Assembly (NCBI RefSeq): GCF_947179165.1
Contig: NC_077242.1
Coordinates: 32,299,097 to 32,363,096 of the forward strand
Reading direction: 5' to 3'
Source of the DNA: Solanum dulcamara
Taxonomy: Eukaryota > Streptophyta > Magnoliopsida > Solanales > Solanaceae
Length of the DNA stretch: 64,000 nucleotides
Positions 24,737 through 37,860 of the stretch are shown in pieces (within the stretch, counting starts at the first letter, position 1; the number at the start of each line of letters is the position of its first letter). Below the pieces are notes generated by a model, which saw nothing but the letters and a program-made list of their open reading frames with translations, did not search any database and was not told the DNA's origin. A program made the position numbers and the translations under genes.

Positions 24737-26984
24737 TGTTATATTCTGTATTTCTTCATCTTGGACTATTCGTGAGCTAACGGATATAAATTTAAGGAAT
24801 TTAAATTTTAAATTTTAAAATGACATAATTTGTTGTAAATGACAAGTTATATGGATAATATATGTGAAGTAAAAGACATCTCAAGAAGGACCCTTGAGCC
24901 AAATCAAAGTAGAAGCCATCAAATATTTTTTCTTAAAGTCACATTTTCGAGTAAGCTAACTTCGGGAGGCAATAACCCCTTTGAATTTTGTAATTTGGGA
25001 AAACTCTAAAAATTAAAGTTGTAGAAAATTTAAATATATTTTCAACTATAAGTTGTGGGTCTGGAAAAGACATCGGGATAAGGAGATATAGATTTTTTAA
25101 GACAGAAGGGTCAAGCTGAATAGTGGATTCGGCCCAACCTGATTCCAACTCGGGTCAGGCCCAATACCCACATCATTTAAAGGATATTTTAATCTTACTT
25201 CTCCATTATCAAATAAACAAATATACAATAATTTCCAAAGAGAGAGAGAGAGGAAGATCTAAGAGAGAAACACCAAATCCTACCAAAATTCGAAGCTCAT
25301 GAAGAGAAAAGTGTTGTACATCGCGTTGCCTTTAATTTGAGCTAAAATTCATCCAAGAAGAAGTATTAATATGGTTGATATACACTTAAGCTAATATTAA
25401 AGTCTCTTTTTCATTGTTAACAAGTTTATTTAGAGTTCTAACTGATTAGAATGGAGAAAATAGCGTTATAAACTCATTTGGTGATTTATTGAGATTTATA
25501 GGTTAAGGGGTTGTTTTAGGTGAATTAAATGGATGGAATTAGCTTAGTGATGATGTATAATAATGGTTGATATTATTTTGATGTTGTTGATGAGTTGTTG
25601 TTCTTTAAATTGGAGGAATAAGGTGTATGGAGATTGTAAGTGTTCAAATCCTTTTATGGAATTGCATAGCTTGTAGTAATTCTTGAATATCTCATTGTGT
25701 AGACCTTTGATTTAAGAAAATAAATATGTTTTGGAAAGCTAATACACGTACCTATAACTCTTATATTTATTAAGCCTATATATATTGTTGTTATGTCAAA
25801 AAAAGAGGATGAATCATAAGACAAGTTCTATCCAGATTCTTGAATGAAAAATCCCTCATGTATAGCTGTTAGTGTTTTGATGATATCTTTTTGTACAAAA
25901 TGAGTTTTGAATTGATTTCTTTTGAATTGAAAACTTAAGACATATATGTAAAGGTTTCATGAAGGTCATCAAGTACAATGTTTCCATTTTTTAATAACTT
26001 GAGATATTCGACTTTACGAACTTAGTGTTTTGGTAACATAATTCAGTTGGCAACATTCTAGGCTTATTGTCAATAATAAATATTATTTTATGTCAATATT
26101 TTGGATTGTTGATATTACTTGATGATTATATTTCTGATTTGATAGTAGGGAAAGTGAGCAGTATAGGGAAGGCGTTGTCTAACATTTTTAGAAATAACCT
26201 ACTAACGATAGAGTACGTTTTATTTCTATCCATAGCTTAACCATAGTACTTAACATTTTAATATAGGTTGAGATAATATTGGGCGTCATATATGTATAAA
26301 CGCTAATGGTATGTAAAGCCTATCCCTTCTTTCTTTTGGCATGATCCATATAAAATCAACGAATGATGAATGCATAAATTCCAAATAACCTCGTATTCTT
26401 AGATACACTAGGATGGCTAATGTTCTTGATTTTCTAGAACTTGTATCATTATGACTTGATACATGTGTATGACTCCAGCCATCCTAATTTGGTATAATTC
26501 ATATTTTTGTATACATCATGATTCGTAGTAACTCCTTAATGTTAGAACTCTTACAATAGTTGAGCTATTGCTTCTCAAGTTTTTTTCTATACGTTGGGAA
26601 GTAGTAATCATGTAAAGCTAGCCATTTCTTCTCCTTGGCATGATTTTTATGAAACAACTATATGATTTTTATATGATTCCAAGGAAGTTCCTATTCTTAG
26701 AGCCACTTGGATGGCCAATGATCTAGATTTCCAGAAGTTCTATTTTGATTCAATCCATAGTGACATTCAAAAGGTACTTGATATGGCTATTCTCTTGATT
26801 TTTGAATGATAGCTCATTTTGATTATTCTATCGAGTCTCAAATATGATTTAAGTTGCATATGGTTTCTCACTACTCTACTTGTTTATGCCTTAGTATATC
26901 TTTCACTGAGTCCCAGGCCGGGTATGTATTCGTGAACAGTTTCACTGCATTGTTCGCTGAGTCCCTCACTAGAGAGCCCGGTAC

Positions 26985-27018
<34 letters not shown>

Positions 27019-27848
27019 ATGATATGATGACATGATGATGTGATGATGGCACCAGGCCCCATGATGGGCCAAATATAATAGATGTATATAAAAGATTCAC
27101 TGAGTCCATAATGGGCCAGATATGATATATGATATAATCATGCATGACTCTATTTCATAAGGCACAGGTACAGTAATTTCTTGAGTATCATACTTGTCTC
27201 CTGAATCTCTACTTCAGATGTGATCTCATTTATCATATGTTATGCTTTATATACTCAGTACATATATCGTACTGACCCCATTTCTTGGAGGGGGCTGCGT
27301 TTCATGCCCGTAGGTACAAATATTCATTTTAGAAATCTGCCAACTTAGGATTTCCATACAGCTATTTTGAAAGTGCTCCATTGTCCTAGAGCCTAGAATT
27401 TTGGTATAGATATTTTGATGTATATGTTTATTTATCCATTGGTACGGCGGAGCCCTGTCCCATCATATATTACTATTGATGTTCTTAGAGGTCTGTAAAT
27501 ATATATGTGGGTGGTATATAGATGTTATCCAGCTGTACTAGTATGACATATATTTTGGAACATTCATATTCATAGTAGTAGTCTTATCGGTTTGCGTACA
27601 TACATGTATATTTTGGAATGTGATGTGTTGTGGTAGCCTTGTCGGCTTACGTACTATGTTATCTTTTGATGATTGTAACTTTTCAGGAGACAGGTGATTT
27701 TGATATATATGGTTGACAATTTTTAGGCGATGTTCTGCCCATATAAGTCCCATATCATGTTTAGTTGCTAATTGATTACAGATAACATGTGTATATATGA
27801 GTGTCTAGTTCGGGCACTAGTCATGGCCCACAGGGTTGGGTGGTGACA
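24737..27848 (+). repeat. 5' LTR of chromovirus C
   Basis: 3,112 bp; partner at 32,471-35,612. Contains a (TA)n run at about 26,987-27,014, the repeated block CATGATGGGCC near 27,060, and a conserved block GTACGGCGGAGC (about 27,443). A tyrosine/isoleucine-repeat ORF on the opposite strand is only the translated (TA)n microsatellite. Confidence 0.92.
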
Positions 27849-27852
27849 AAAG

Positions 27853-27865
27853 TTATATCAGAGCA
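27853..27865 (+). promoter_or_regulatory. Primer-binding site of chromovirus C (initiator Met-tRNA)
   Basis: TTATATCAGAGCA follows the LTR end after four bases; the canonical form is TGGTATCAGAGCA. Two G-to-T/A type changes have weakened it. Confidence 0.82.
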
Positions 27866-30780
27866 GTTCATCCTCAGAATATCTATAGACCGTTTCTAGT
27901 AGAGTCTTATTTATCGGTGCGATGTGCACCACATCTATAAACAGAAGGATACAGGACATTTATGATGCTACCTTTCTTTCATGTCTAAGATCGTGCGATA
28001 GAGCCCAACCATAAGAAATGAAATTCCTTTTTTTCTAACCTTTTATTTCAGTTGAAAAATGACATCGATAGAAGAAAGTGACTGATGATATTCGAAGCTA
28101 CACAGTATACAGGTAAGTAATGGTGCAAAAGAGGCATGTTGGATAAGGTAAGAATATTGAGATATGATTGAAATGTAAAGTTGAAAATTGAAAGGAAAAG
28201 TAGACAGGAAAGTGTAACAGGTGCAGTTCGAGTTGGACATACGAGGTAAGTCCATCATTTTCATTCTGTTGTTGATATTGGGTGCCCTGTATGGATGCGA
28301 TATGAATATATATATATATATATATGTTGGCCCTATGAGGCATTGTTGGTATTTCCTGCAAGCAGGTTTTGAGAGAGTAAGAAATAAATAGGAAAATCTG
28401 CCAAAATTTTTCTAAAAATAAAGAGAAAATGGGACATACGTTCATAATATGTTTTGAAGGTTGATACCGGCAATGTAAATTTATTATGTTGGAGTAAGTA
28501 ATTAAGAGATACCCTCCATGTCATCCGTAAGGGGTACCATTCTTACTTGGAAAATTTTATTTTGAAAAAGCCTATATGAGCAACAAAGTTTAAAATTTAT
28601 TTGAACGGACCAAGATACTTTCCAGCCACAATTGTCTTAAAAGAAACTTATGTTGAAGGGCAAACATGTCCGATAATTAAGTTTCACTTTTGTTGAAAAG
28701 TACAAAGCATGCAGCAAGTACTTTATGAATTAAATAATTTATTCACGATTCAAGAATAAGCCTGGAGGTAAACGAGGTTCATTAAGCACTAAGAAGTCCT
28801 GTGGTGCTTATCGGATTCTAGTTTTCTTCTGGTGGTCGTTGGGAAATGCTTATGGATAACATTTCATTAGTTCTTAACCAACTAGTTGGAGATGAAAATT
28901 GCGAAAGGAAAGCATAAACTAGTGGGCTATTTAGGATTATGTATTTCATATATTGTTGATGAAATGCTAAGATGATTCGGAAGGGCTTGTGATACTAACA
29001 GATGATTTTAAAAAATTGGTAGATCTTGATAGAGTGATATATTAAGGCACCGACTGAATTGATAAGATGGGATAAATTATGATGAGTTATAGTTAAAAGA
29101 AGTAATAGTGTGATTAAGATAAGAGTATACAATAAAAAAAATTGTGACTGATATGAATGAATTGATAAGACAGTTTGTGAGATATTAAGGATAAGATTGA
29201 CTAGAAAGGGGAATAAGGTTAAGGAGTGCTAGGTCATAGGACGAAATATGAACATGATGTAATGTGCACACCATAAGAATTGTTATAGAAATGAAAATAG
29301 TACTAAAGGAAGCACCCAAGATAGACATAATTAATTAAGTATGAATATAGGACAAAAAGGGAAATAGATAGCTACGAACTGAAGGTGTAGTACGACAGAA
29401 AGGTGATAAGACAAAACCACTATTAGAACAAATTTGATATGATTTTGAGTAAGATTAGAAGTTAGCATTGGATACACGACAAGGGTGAAAGCGCATGAAG
29501 CATAAAGGAGTATTCTGTATATATGACTTCACCACAGAAAAATAGTGAGATCCTTAAAGGACAAAGATTGTAGATTTTTGAAACAACTGATGCATTGTGA
29601 ACCTATTAGAGTAACAAGTGATATCTGTTGGGATAAAGATAGTGTTATAAGAAAGCTTGAAACACTTATCACTAGAATATAAATGCTACCGAATGGAGAA
29701 TTTGAAATGATCATAAGCACTAGCTAATTATTGATTGGAATGAATGGAATGTGGCTTTGGATAAATTGCGACATTAATTATATTACTTGAGTACCAATCA
29801 TTAGATGAGATTTTGTACTATATATTGGGAGTTCTCAGCACCTCATTATTGTGTTAAGGTTTCGTACATGGGTAATCTAAGTTATAGATGATATAAAGGA
29901 AGAAAAGGATATGGTGCAATGTACCATATGTATTGAAAAAGAATCATATGCATTTGAAAATTTGAAATGGGGGCAGAGAGTAGAATATAAACAGATAATG
30001 ACATGAGTACACCCTAAAGGGGGAAGTGGATAAGAGAAATACAAGCATAAGATGAAATAAACCGACACTACAACACATTAATGTGAACACTTAAACTTCA
30101 AGTGAGATCTTATGCTGGAACGAGTTAGCAAGATATAAAAGCCAACAATAAATGGATAAAAGCCAAGATGATATTTGAGACAATGCTGAGAATTATTAAT
30201 AAAGACCTTGAACAGTATGACATCAAAGGATAAGTGCATATAAAAGGGGATGAATACGATAAGAGAATAGTAATGAGTAACTTAATGATATTGTAAAGGA
30301 TAGCAAGGCTATACTGGATAAAAGGTTAAGATGTTGGCAACATAGTTATTGGCTACTGATATTCTGACATACAAGTAGCAAAAGAGAAAGGATAAGAATT
30401 CTTTCCTATGGTAGAATATGAGAAAATTGAATGGTAAGTAAAGGAAGCGAAACAAGTATGACAAAATAGACTGCAAGTGCATATTAGTACAGTGAAATAT
30501 GTAGAGAAGAATAAGCCAAGAGAAGGGAACACTATGATTAGAATTGAACACATTTTGTACAAATTGTACAAGAATATTTATGCAACCTACGAATATTGAT
30601 ATATTAAGGGTGAGATCAAGTGATTACTTGATAAAAATAATAAAAAGTCAGTAATAGCAATGTGATTGCAATATTTCGAATACATTAAAGAAAAGTATAA
30701 GATGGTTTGATGCAAAACTATTGAGGTATAATTAGTATTGAGGGCAAAGGTCATAGTTGAGAACTGATATCAACTGAAGG
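27866..30780 (+). other. Interior of chromovirus C without readable gag-RT
   Basis: 2.9 kb. The first 200 bases look like a leader. After that the plus strand is A/G-rich with frequent GATAAG/ATGAT words and stops in all frames. No zinc knuckle, DTGA-like, YVDD-like or RNase H motif is visible on either strand. ORFs on the minus strand (28,043-28,524, 29,529-30,571) are low-complexity shadows. Either gag to RNase H was replaced, or it decayed beyond recognition. Confidence 0.55.
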
Positions 30781-30839
30781 AGGTACGAGAAAACATAGGG
30801 TCTGTATAAAGACTAGTATGGCGACGCTAAAGTATTTTA

Positions 30840-32343
30840 TAGGCTGATTCTAGTAATGGTGGAGTTTCTATTCGAGGAGTTGTTGAATCCTCTATCATGG
30901 AAGAGGTGAAGAAACGCTAGTATGAAGACCCTATTCTGGTATAGTACTAGGATACAACCCTTCAAAAGGAAAAGACCGCATTCGAGATCATACCTGACGG
31001 AGTGCTAAGATATAGGGGTAGATTATGTGTACCTAAGATTGTAGGGCTATGGCAATAGGTTTTGGGAGAGGCATACTATGCCTGGTATTCTGTTCATCTA
31101 GGGTCAACAAAGATGTATCATGAACTTAAATGTTTATAATGGTGGAATGGCATGTAGAAGGACAAAGCAGAGTTTGTAGCTCAGTGCCCAAATTCCCAAC
31201 ATGTGAAAATTGAGCATCAAAAGCCTAGCGGACAATTACAAGAGATAAAAATCTTGACTTGGAAGTGGGAAGTAATTAATATGGATTTTATTACAGGCTT
31301 ACCTCGCACTCTGCGGAAGTATGATTCCATATGGGTGATTATAGATAGGCTGACAAAATCAGCCCACTTTCTTCCAGTTAGAACTACATATTCAGTAGAG
31401 GACTATGCAAGGTTATATATCAAAGAGATAGTAAGACTTCATGGTATTCTCACATCTATTATCTTAGACAGAGGGGCTCAATTTATAGCTAGCTTCTGGA
31501 GATCATTTCAGAAGGGATTGGGAACACAAAAAAATCTTAGTACAGCATTTCACCCTCAGACTGATGGGCAGGCTGAACGTACTATTTAGATGCTAGAAGA
31601 TATGTTACGGTACTATATTATTGACTTTGGAGATATTTGGATGATCATTTGCCACTTATTGAGTTTGGCTATAATAATAGCTACTATTCTAGATCCAGAT
31701 GGCACCGTATTAGGCTTTATATGGCAGGAAGTGCAGGTCACCTATTGGCTGGTTTGATATTGGTGAGGCTAAGTTAATCGGACCTGATATGATTCAACAA
31801 GTTGTTGATAAGGTGAATCTTATTCGGGAAAGGTTATTAGCAGCCCAAAGTTGACAAAAATCATATGCAGATAATCGACATCGACCCTTAGAGTTTCAGG
31901 TTAGTGATTGGGTATTTTTTAAGGTGTCACCCATGAAGGGGGTAATGAGATTCGGTAAGAAAGGGAAGCTTAGCCTATGATACATTGGCCCTTATCGGGT
32001 TATTCATAGAATAGGCAAGGTTGCCTATGAGTTGGACCTACCATCTGATTTGGAAGCAGTGCACCCTGTCTTTCATGTGTCGATGCTTTATAAATGTATT
32101 GGTGATCCTTCTAAAGTATTCCCTGTGGATGATATCCAGGTGACAGAGGAGCTATCTTATGAGGAAAACCCTATAGCTATACTTCATCTCCAAGTCAGAA
32201 GGTTACGTACTAAGGATATGGCTTCTGTCAAAGTATTGTGGCGAAATAAAAATAAAGAAGAGATGACCTGGGAAGCCGAGGAGGAGATGAAGGATAAGTA
32301 TCCTCACTTGTTCTCTACGCCTACAGGTAATCTAAACCTCTAG
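30840..32343 (+). pseudogene. Integrase plus chromodomain of chromovirus C, broken
   Basis: Joins cDNA to the host genome; the chromodomain directs insertion toward heterochromatin. 30,900-31,200 encodes the degraded N-terminal zinc-binding part (CVPKIVGL, SVHLGSTKMYHELK, FVAQCPN). 31,203-31,589 is the catalytic core with first Asp in INMDFITGLP, second Asp in ILDRGAQF and Glu in TDGQAERT, all three retained. A TAG at 31,588 ends this frame. 31,620-32,030 carries the C-terminal part with indels (PMKGVMRFGKKGK). 32,032-32,343 keeps SDLEAVHPVFHVSML and a chromodomain ending WRNKNKEEMTWEAEEEM. Stops and frameshifts make it inactive. Confidence 0.9.
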
Positions 32344-32455
32344 ATTAATTATATTGATTGATAGATGAAACTATATGTTGTTGCAAATAAATAAATTCCG
32401 CCAAGTTCTATATAAGACTTTATGAGGTAGGTTTAACATTCGAGGATGAATGTTC

Positions 32456-32470
32456 TAAAGGGGGGAAGAA
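32456..32470 (+). promoter_or_regulatory. Polypurine tract of chromovirus C
   Basis: AAAGGGGGGAAGAA lies directly before the TGTTATATT start of the 3' LTR, the expected position of the plus-strand primer. Confidence 0.9.
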
Positions 32471-35442
32471 TGTTATATTACATATTTTTGCATCTTGGAC
32501 TATTTATGAGCTAACAGATATAAATTCAAGGACTTTTAATTTTGAATTTTAAAATGACATGATTTTTTTGTAAATAACAAGTTATATGGATAATATATGT
32601 GAAGTAAAAGACATCTCACGAAGGACCCTTGAGCCAAATCAAAGTAGAAGCCATCAAATATTTTTTCTTAAAGTTACATTTTCAGGTAAGCTAACTTCGG
32701 GAGGCCATAACCCCTTCAGAATTTCGTAATTTGGGAAATATCTAAAATTGAAGGTTGTAAAAAATTTAAATATCTTTCCAATCATAGGTCGTGGGTCTAG
32801 ATACAAAATCGGTATAAGGAGATATAGATTTTTAAGGCAGAAGGGTCAAGTTGAATAGTGGATTCGACCCAACCCGATTCCAACTTTGGTTAGGCCCAAT
32901 ACCCACATCATTTAAGGGATATTTTCAGCTTCCTTCTTCATTATCAAATAAATAAATATCAAGAAATTTCCAAAAGAGAGAGAGGAATATCTTAGAGAAA
33001 AACACCAAATTCTACAAAATTTCCGAGTCCCGAAATCCAAAGATCATGAAGAGAAAAGTGTTGTACATCGCGTTGCCTTTAATGTGAGCTAAAACTCATC
33101 CAAGAAGGAGTGTTAATATGGTTTCTACACACTTGAGGTAATATTAAAGTCTCTTTTTCATTTTTAACAAGTTTATTTAGAGTTCTAACGGATTAGAACG
33201 GAGAAAATAGCGTTATAAACTCGTTTGGTAATTTGTTGAGATTTATGGGTTAAGGGGATGTTTTAGGTGGATTAAATGAATGAAATTAGCTAAGTGATGA
33301 TGTATAATAATGGTTGATATTGTTTTGATGTTGTCGATGAGTTGTTGTTCTTTAATTTGGAGGAATAAGGTGTATGGAGATTGTAAGTGTTCAAATCCTT
33401 TTTTGGAATTCCATAGCTTGTAGTAATTCTTGAATATCTCATTATGTAGATCTTTGATTTAAGAAAGTAAATATATTTTGGAAATCTAATACACGTACCT
33501 ACAACTCCTATATTTAAGTTAGGGCCTATATCTATTGTTATTATGTCGAAAAAAGAGGATGAATCATAAGACAAGTTCTATCCAGATTCTTGATTGAAAA
33601 ATCCCTCATGTATAGCTATCAGTGTTTTGATGATATCTTTTTGTACAAAATGAGTTTTGAATTGATTTCTTTTGGATTGAAAACTTAAGACATAGATCTA
33701 AAAGTTTCATGAGGTCATCAAGTCCATTGTTTCCGTTTTTAATAACATGAGATATTCGGCTTTACGAACTTAGTGTTTTGGTAACATAATTCAGTTGGCA
33801 ACATTCTAGGCTTATTGTCAATAATAAATATTATTTTATGTCAATATTTTGGATTGTTGATATTACTTGATGATTATATTTCTGGTTTGGTAGTGGGAAA
33901 AGTGAACGGTATAGGGGAGGCGCTGTCTAATATTTTTAGAAATAACCTACTAACGATAGAGTACGTTTTATTCCTATCCATAGCTTAACCATAGTGCTTA
34001 ACATTTAACTATAGGTTGAGACAATATTGGGCAGCATATATGTATAAACGCTAAAGGTATGTAAAGCCTAGCCCTTCTTTCTTTTGGCATGATCCATATG
34101 AAATCAACGGACGACAAATGCATAAATTCTGAATAACCTCGTATTCTTAGATACACTAGGATGGCTAATGTTCTTGATTTCCTAGAACTTGTATCATTAT
34201 GACTTGATACATGTGTATGACTCCAGCCATCCTAATTTGGTATATTTCATATTTTGGTATACATCATGATTCTTATTAATTCCTTCATGTTAGAACTCTT
34301 ACAATAATTGAGCTATTGCTTCTCAAGTTTTTTTTCTATACGTTAGGAAGTAGTAAGCATGTAAAGCTAGCCATTTCTTCTCCTTGGCATGATCTTTATG
34401 AAACAAAAATATGATTTTTATATGATTCCAAGGAAGTTACTATTCTTAGAGCCACTTGGATGGCCAATGATCTAGATTTCTAGAAGTTCTATTTGATTCA
34501 ATCCATAGTGACATTCAAAAGGTACTTGATATGGCTATTCTCTTGATTTTTGAATGATAGCTCATTTTGATTATTCCATCGAGTCTCAAATATGATTTAA
34601 CTTGCATATGGTTGCTCACTACTCTGCTCGTTCATGCCTTAATATATCTTTCACTGAGTCCTAGGCCGGGTATGTATTCGTGCACAGTTTTAATGCCTTA
34701 TTCACCGAGTCCCTCACTAGAGGGCCGGGTACGGTATATATATATATATATATATAATGATATTATATGTTGACATGCTGATTTAATGATGACATTGGGC
34801 CCCATGATGGGCCAAATATGATAGATGTATATGAAAGATTCACCGAGTCCATCATGGGCCGGATATGATATATGATATTATCATGTATGATTTTATTTCA
34901 TAAGGTACAGGTACAGTGATTTCTTGAGTATCATACTTGTCTCCTTAATCTCTACTTCATATGTGATCTCATTTATCATATGTTATACTTTATATACTCA
35001 GTACATATATCGTACTAACCCCCTTTCTTAGGAGGGCTGTGTTTCATGCTCGCAGGTACAGATATTCATTTTGGGGATCCTCTAACTTAGGATTTCCACT
35101 CAGCTATTTTAAAAGTGCTCCATTGTCCCAGAGCCTAGAATTTCGGTATAGATATTTTGATGTATATATTTATTTATCTATTGGTACGGCGGAGCACTAT
35201 CCCATCATATATTACTATTAATATTCTTAGAGGTCTGTAAATATATATATGAGTGGTATATAGATGTTATCCAGCTGTACTAGTATGACATATATTTTGG
35301 AACATTTCTATTCATAGTGGCAGCCTTATCGGCTTGCGTATATACATGTATATTTTGGAATATGATGTGTAGTGGTAGCCTTGTCGGCTTACGTACTATG
35401 TTATTTTTTGACGGTTGTGACTCCCCAGGAGATAGATGGTTT

Positions 35443-35480
<38 letters not shown>

Positions 35481-35612
35481 CAGTTTAAAGGTAATGTTTT
35501 GCCCGTATAAGTCCCCTATCATGTTTAATTGCTAATTGATTATAGATAACAAGTGTACATACGAGTGTCCAGTTCGGACACTAGTCATGGACCATGGGTT
35601 TGGGTCGTGACA
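32471..35612 (+). repeat. 3' LTR of chromovirus C
   Basis: 3,142 bp copy of 24,737-27,848, followed by the TSD CTAGT (35,613-35,617). Differs by scattered substitutions and by microsatellite length: a long (TA)n at about 35,445-35,477 replaces a short run in the partner, while the run at 34,735-34,755 is shorter. Confidence 0.92.
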
Positions 35613-35617
35613 CTAGT

Positions 35618-37860
35618 ACCCTCATCCTACCAAAAACAACAAGCAGTATCCTCAATGCGAAAAGGAAACAAAAAGTAAAAGAGAGTAAGATAAGTGTCCC
35701 CCTATCAGGCTAAGCCTGAGGAGATATCTGGATTGTAGCAACGTCCTCAATTGAGGTATCAGTGCCCGACAGCTCACTCATGGCAGCCTATGATGGTGGT
35801 GGCTCACTTGTAGGCACCAGAGATGGTGCCATAGAAGAAGGATCAGTACGGGACCAAGTAGAATGGACTAGAGAATTGCTTCACGGCAGTATGGAACTAC
35901 ACATCCTCTAAATCAGCTAGACCCACATAAGTATCCTCATCCCTCAACTCAGCTAACCCTAAATCCTCCTCATCAGTCTCGAAGAGCTCTACAGCATCAA
36001 TACCAACCATCAAATAATCTGCGATCATAGTGGCCGGAGGAACAGCATTACAATAATAGGCATAGTTCCGGCTAACGGAATTGGAATATCAGGTAAATGA
36101 ATAGGACCTTGTGAAAGAGGGGGCGCAGAACTAAATCCCTTGGGAGCTTCAACCCTACCCCACAACATCAAAATATCTGTGGATCTCAACTCATCCACAT
36201 CCTTTCTTAGCCCAACAATATCAGTCCGAATGGACTCCAAATCAGTAGAGGGGCCCTCAATTTTTTCACGCTCCTTAATTCAAGCAGTGAGAGTGTCTAG
36301 CTTTTCAACTATCTCAGAAAATATGGTCCACTGTCCTGCTACCTCAGCTCTTAATAGTGCAAGAGCAGCCTTAATAGAAGTGTAGATCATAGAAGGAATA
36401 GTCGTCTCTAATCTCGAGGCCCTCACATCAACTGAATGAGCTAGATTGCCTATTTTATAAATCAAAGCCTATGTGAATAGAGGCGGAGGTGTAGAACCAG
36501 CTGTAGAGGATATAGAAGCAGACGGGGTAGAAGACAAACCCGGCATATCAAAAGTGAGAGGCATAGTGCCAGCCTTTAGAGACTCTTTATCAACGACCGG
36601 CGTAGTGTCAACTGGTGGAGGCTTTCTCCTAGCCTCAACATCATGCAAATAATCTGCCTCGATCCGACAGATGTCACTAGACAATGCAGGTGACACTCTC
36701 ACATCTGTAGACTTAATAAATGGTACCCCTGTATGCTCACACAAGACAGTAATCAAAAGAGTAAAAGGAAACGATGTCTATTGTTGCCTAACCCTCAAGA
36801 AGATCTCTGGAACAATAATAGATCCTAAGTTTAGGCCCTTCCTTGCCGTGATGCTGCCTAATAATGCAGCTTTGGGATGCCGCAAGATAGATTCATTCTG
36901 ACTAGGCATCAATGTACTACTTCCAGGTGCTCTTATTTTACGATGGTAGGGGTAATTGCTTCCATTACTAACCAGAAAGACACTAAATTCTCCTTTATGT
37001 ACTTCAACTTGAAATCAAACCAATACCTAGCAGCCACATTTATATCCTTGTTTTCAATCGCAGCCTCGACCTCAATCCATGGTGGAGTAATATTTGAAAT
37101 CAATGGGGCTAACTATCCTTTTAAATCATCCAAAGTACAGGTTTTAAGTTTGTCCGCTAGAGAATGACGAGACCGGTAAGTGCAGCCCAAAGCATCATTT
37201 ATATTAGTTTGATTGTATTTCACCTGTTTACCCCGAATAGTCACAACTTCTAGAGGCCCTGCTGCAATCAGCTTTTTCTTGTCCTTTGGAAGGGCATTTT
37301 CATAAACTTCATAGAACTCACGAACCCAAGAAAGAACATATGGAGTTCGATCTCTAGTGAACAGCTCGAACTGGTGCAATTGAATCGTTCTCTAAATGTC
37401 CGGGTACTTGCCGACTACTCCATAAGTAGAGAGTCGTTTCTCCTCTAAGATTGTAAGAAGATCAACGACTTTTAAATAGTTTATTGAATAAGGTTCAATC
37501 ACGGGGACTACCCAGTTCACTGCTGGGTCATGAACTGCCTTGGAGCATATTTCAATACGGGCGCGCTCGTGGCCTTGCTTTGTAGCTAAAGGAAATGGCT
37601 GAGTTTCCACAATAGGTGTATGCACTAGGGTTGTAGACCTCTCACCTCGACGTCGTGGCATTTCCTCATCAGAAGAGGACTCATGGGAACTAGATTCAGC
37701 AACCACTTATCGCTTTCCTTTCCTTTTGTCATTCTTACCCACATACCTAGGTGGGTGTTAAGTGGAGAGACGAGGCTCGAATGGTTCAGTAATAGTGATA
37801 CCTCAGGCCTTTTTTCGAGGTAGTTGATCAATTTCATCAATTAGGTGACGTGTAATATGC
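35618..37860 (-). pseudogene. Third ORF of the Athila-type element (plant transposon protein type), broken
   Basis: Lies between pol and the 3' LTR, where Athila elements carry an extra (env-like) ORF of unclear role. Reading on the minus strand: an acidic/serine N-terminus with SSHESSSDEEMPRRRG at 37,650-37,700; a globular region with AVNWVVPVIEPYSINYLKVV (37,470-37,540), then YVLSWVREFYEVYENALPKD and VTIRGKQVKYNQTNINDALG (37,180-37,350); a region with [13 protein letters not shown] (about 36,980-37,020); then LITVLCEHTGVPF and a proline/threonine-rich stretch (36,480-36,750); and a helical tail with RTDIVGLRKDVDELR near 36,190-36,235. From memory this resembles proteins annotated as 'putative plant transposon protein'. 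Stops and frameshifts at about 37,390, 37,110, 36,770 and 36,470 break it. Plus-strand ORFs here are shadows. Confidence 0.7.

Larger units (their letters stand above)
24737..35612 (+). mobile_element. Gypsy chromovirus 'C' (Tekay/Del-like) inserted in the Athila element
   Basis: Plus-strand element of 10,876 bp with 3.1 kb LTRs, ends TGTTATATT...GTGACA, and a perfect 5-bp TSD CTAGT (24,732-24,736 and 35,613-35,617). The Met-tRNA PBS, integrase, chromodomain and polypurine tract are in the right order. Between the PBS and the integrase no gag, protease, RT or RNase H motif can be read. The LTRs look more similar to each other than those of the host Athila element, in keeping with a later insertion. 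Confidence 0.92.

Noticed and set aside
26871..27072. ORFs encoding alternating Ile-Tyr runs (also near 28,098, 34,567, 35,280 and 50,113)
   Set aside because: They are translations of (TA)n microsatellites inside LTRs or spacers and differ between paired LTRs.
36140..37167. Plus-strand ORFs of 76-96 residues
   Set aside because: They are antisense to the third Athila ORF, whose minus-strand text has recognisable family features; the plus frames do not.
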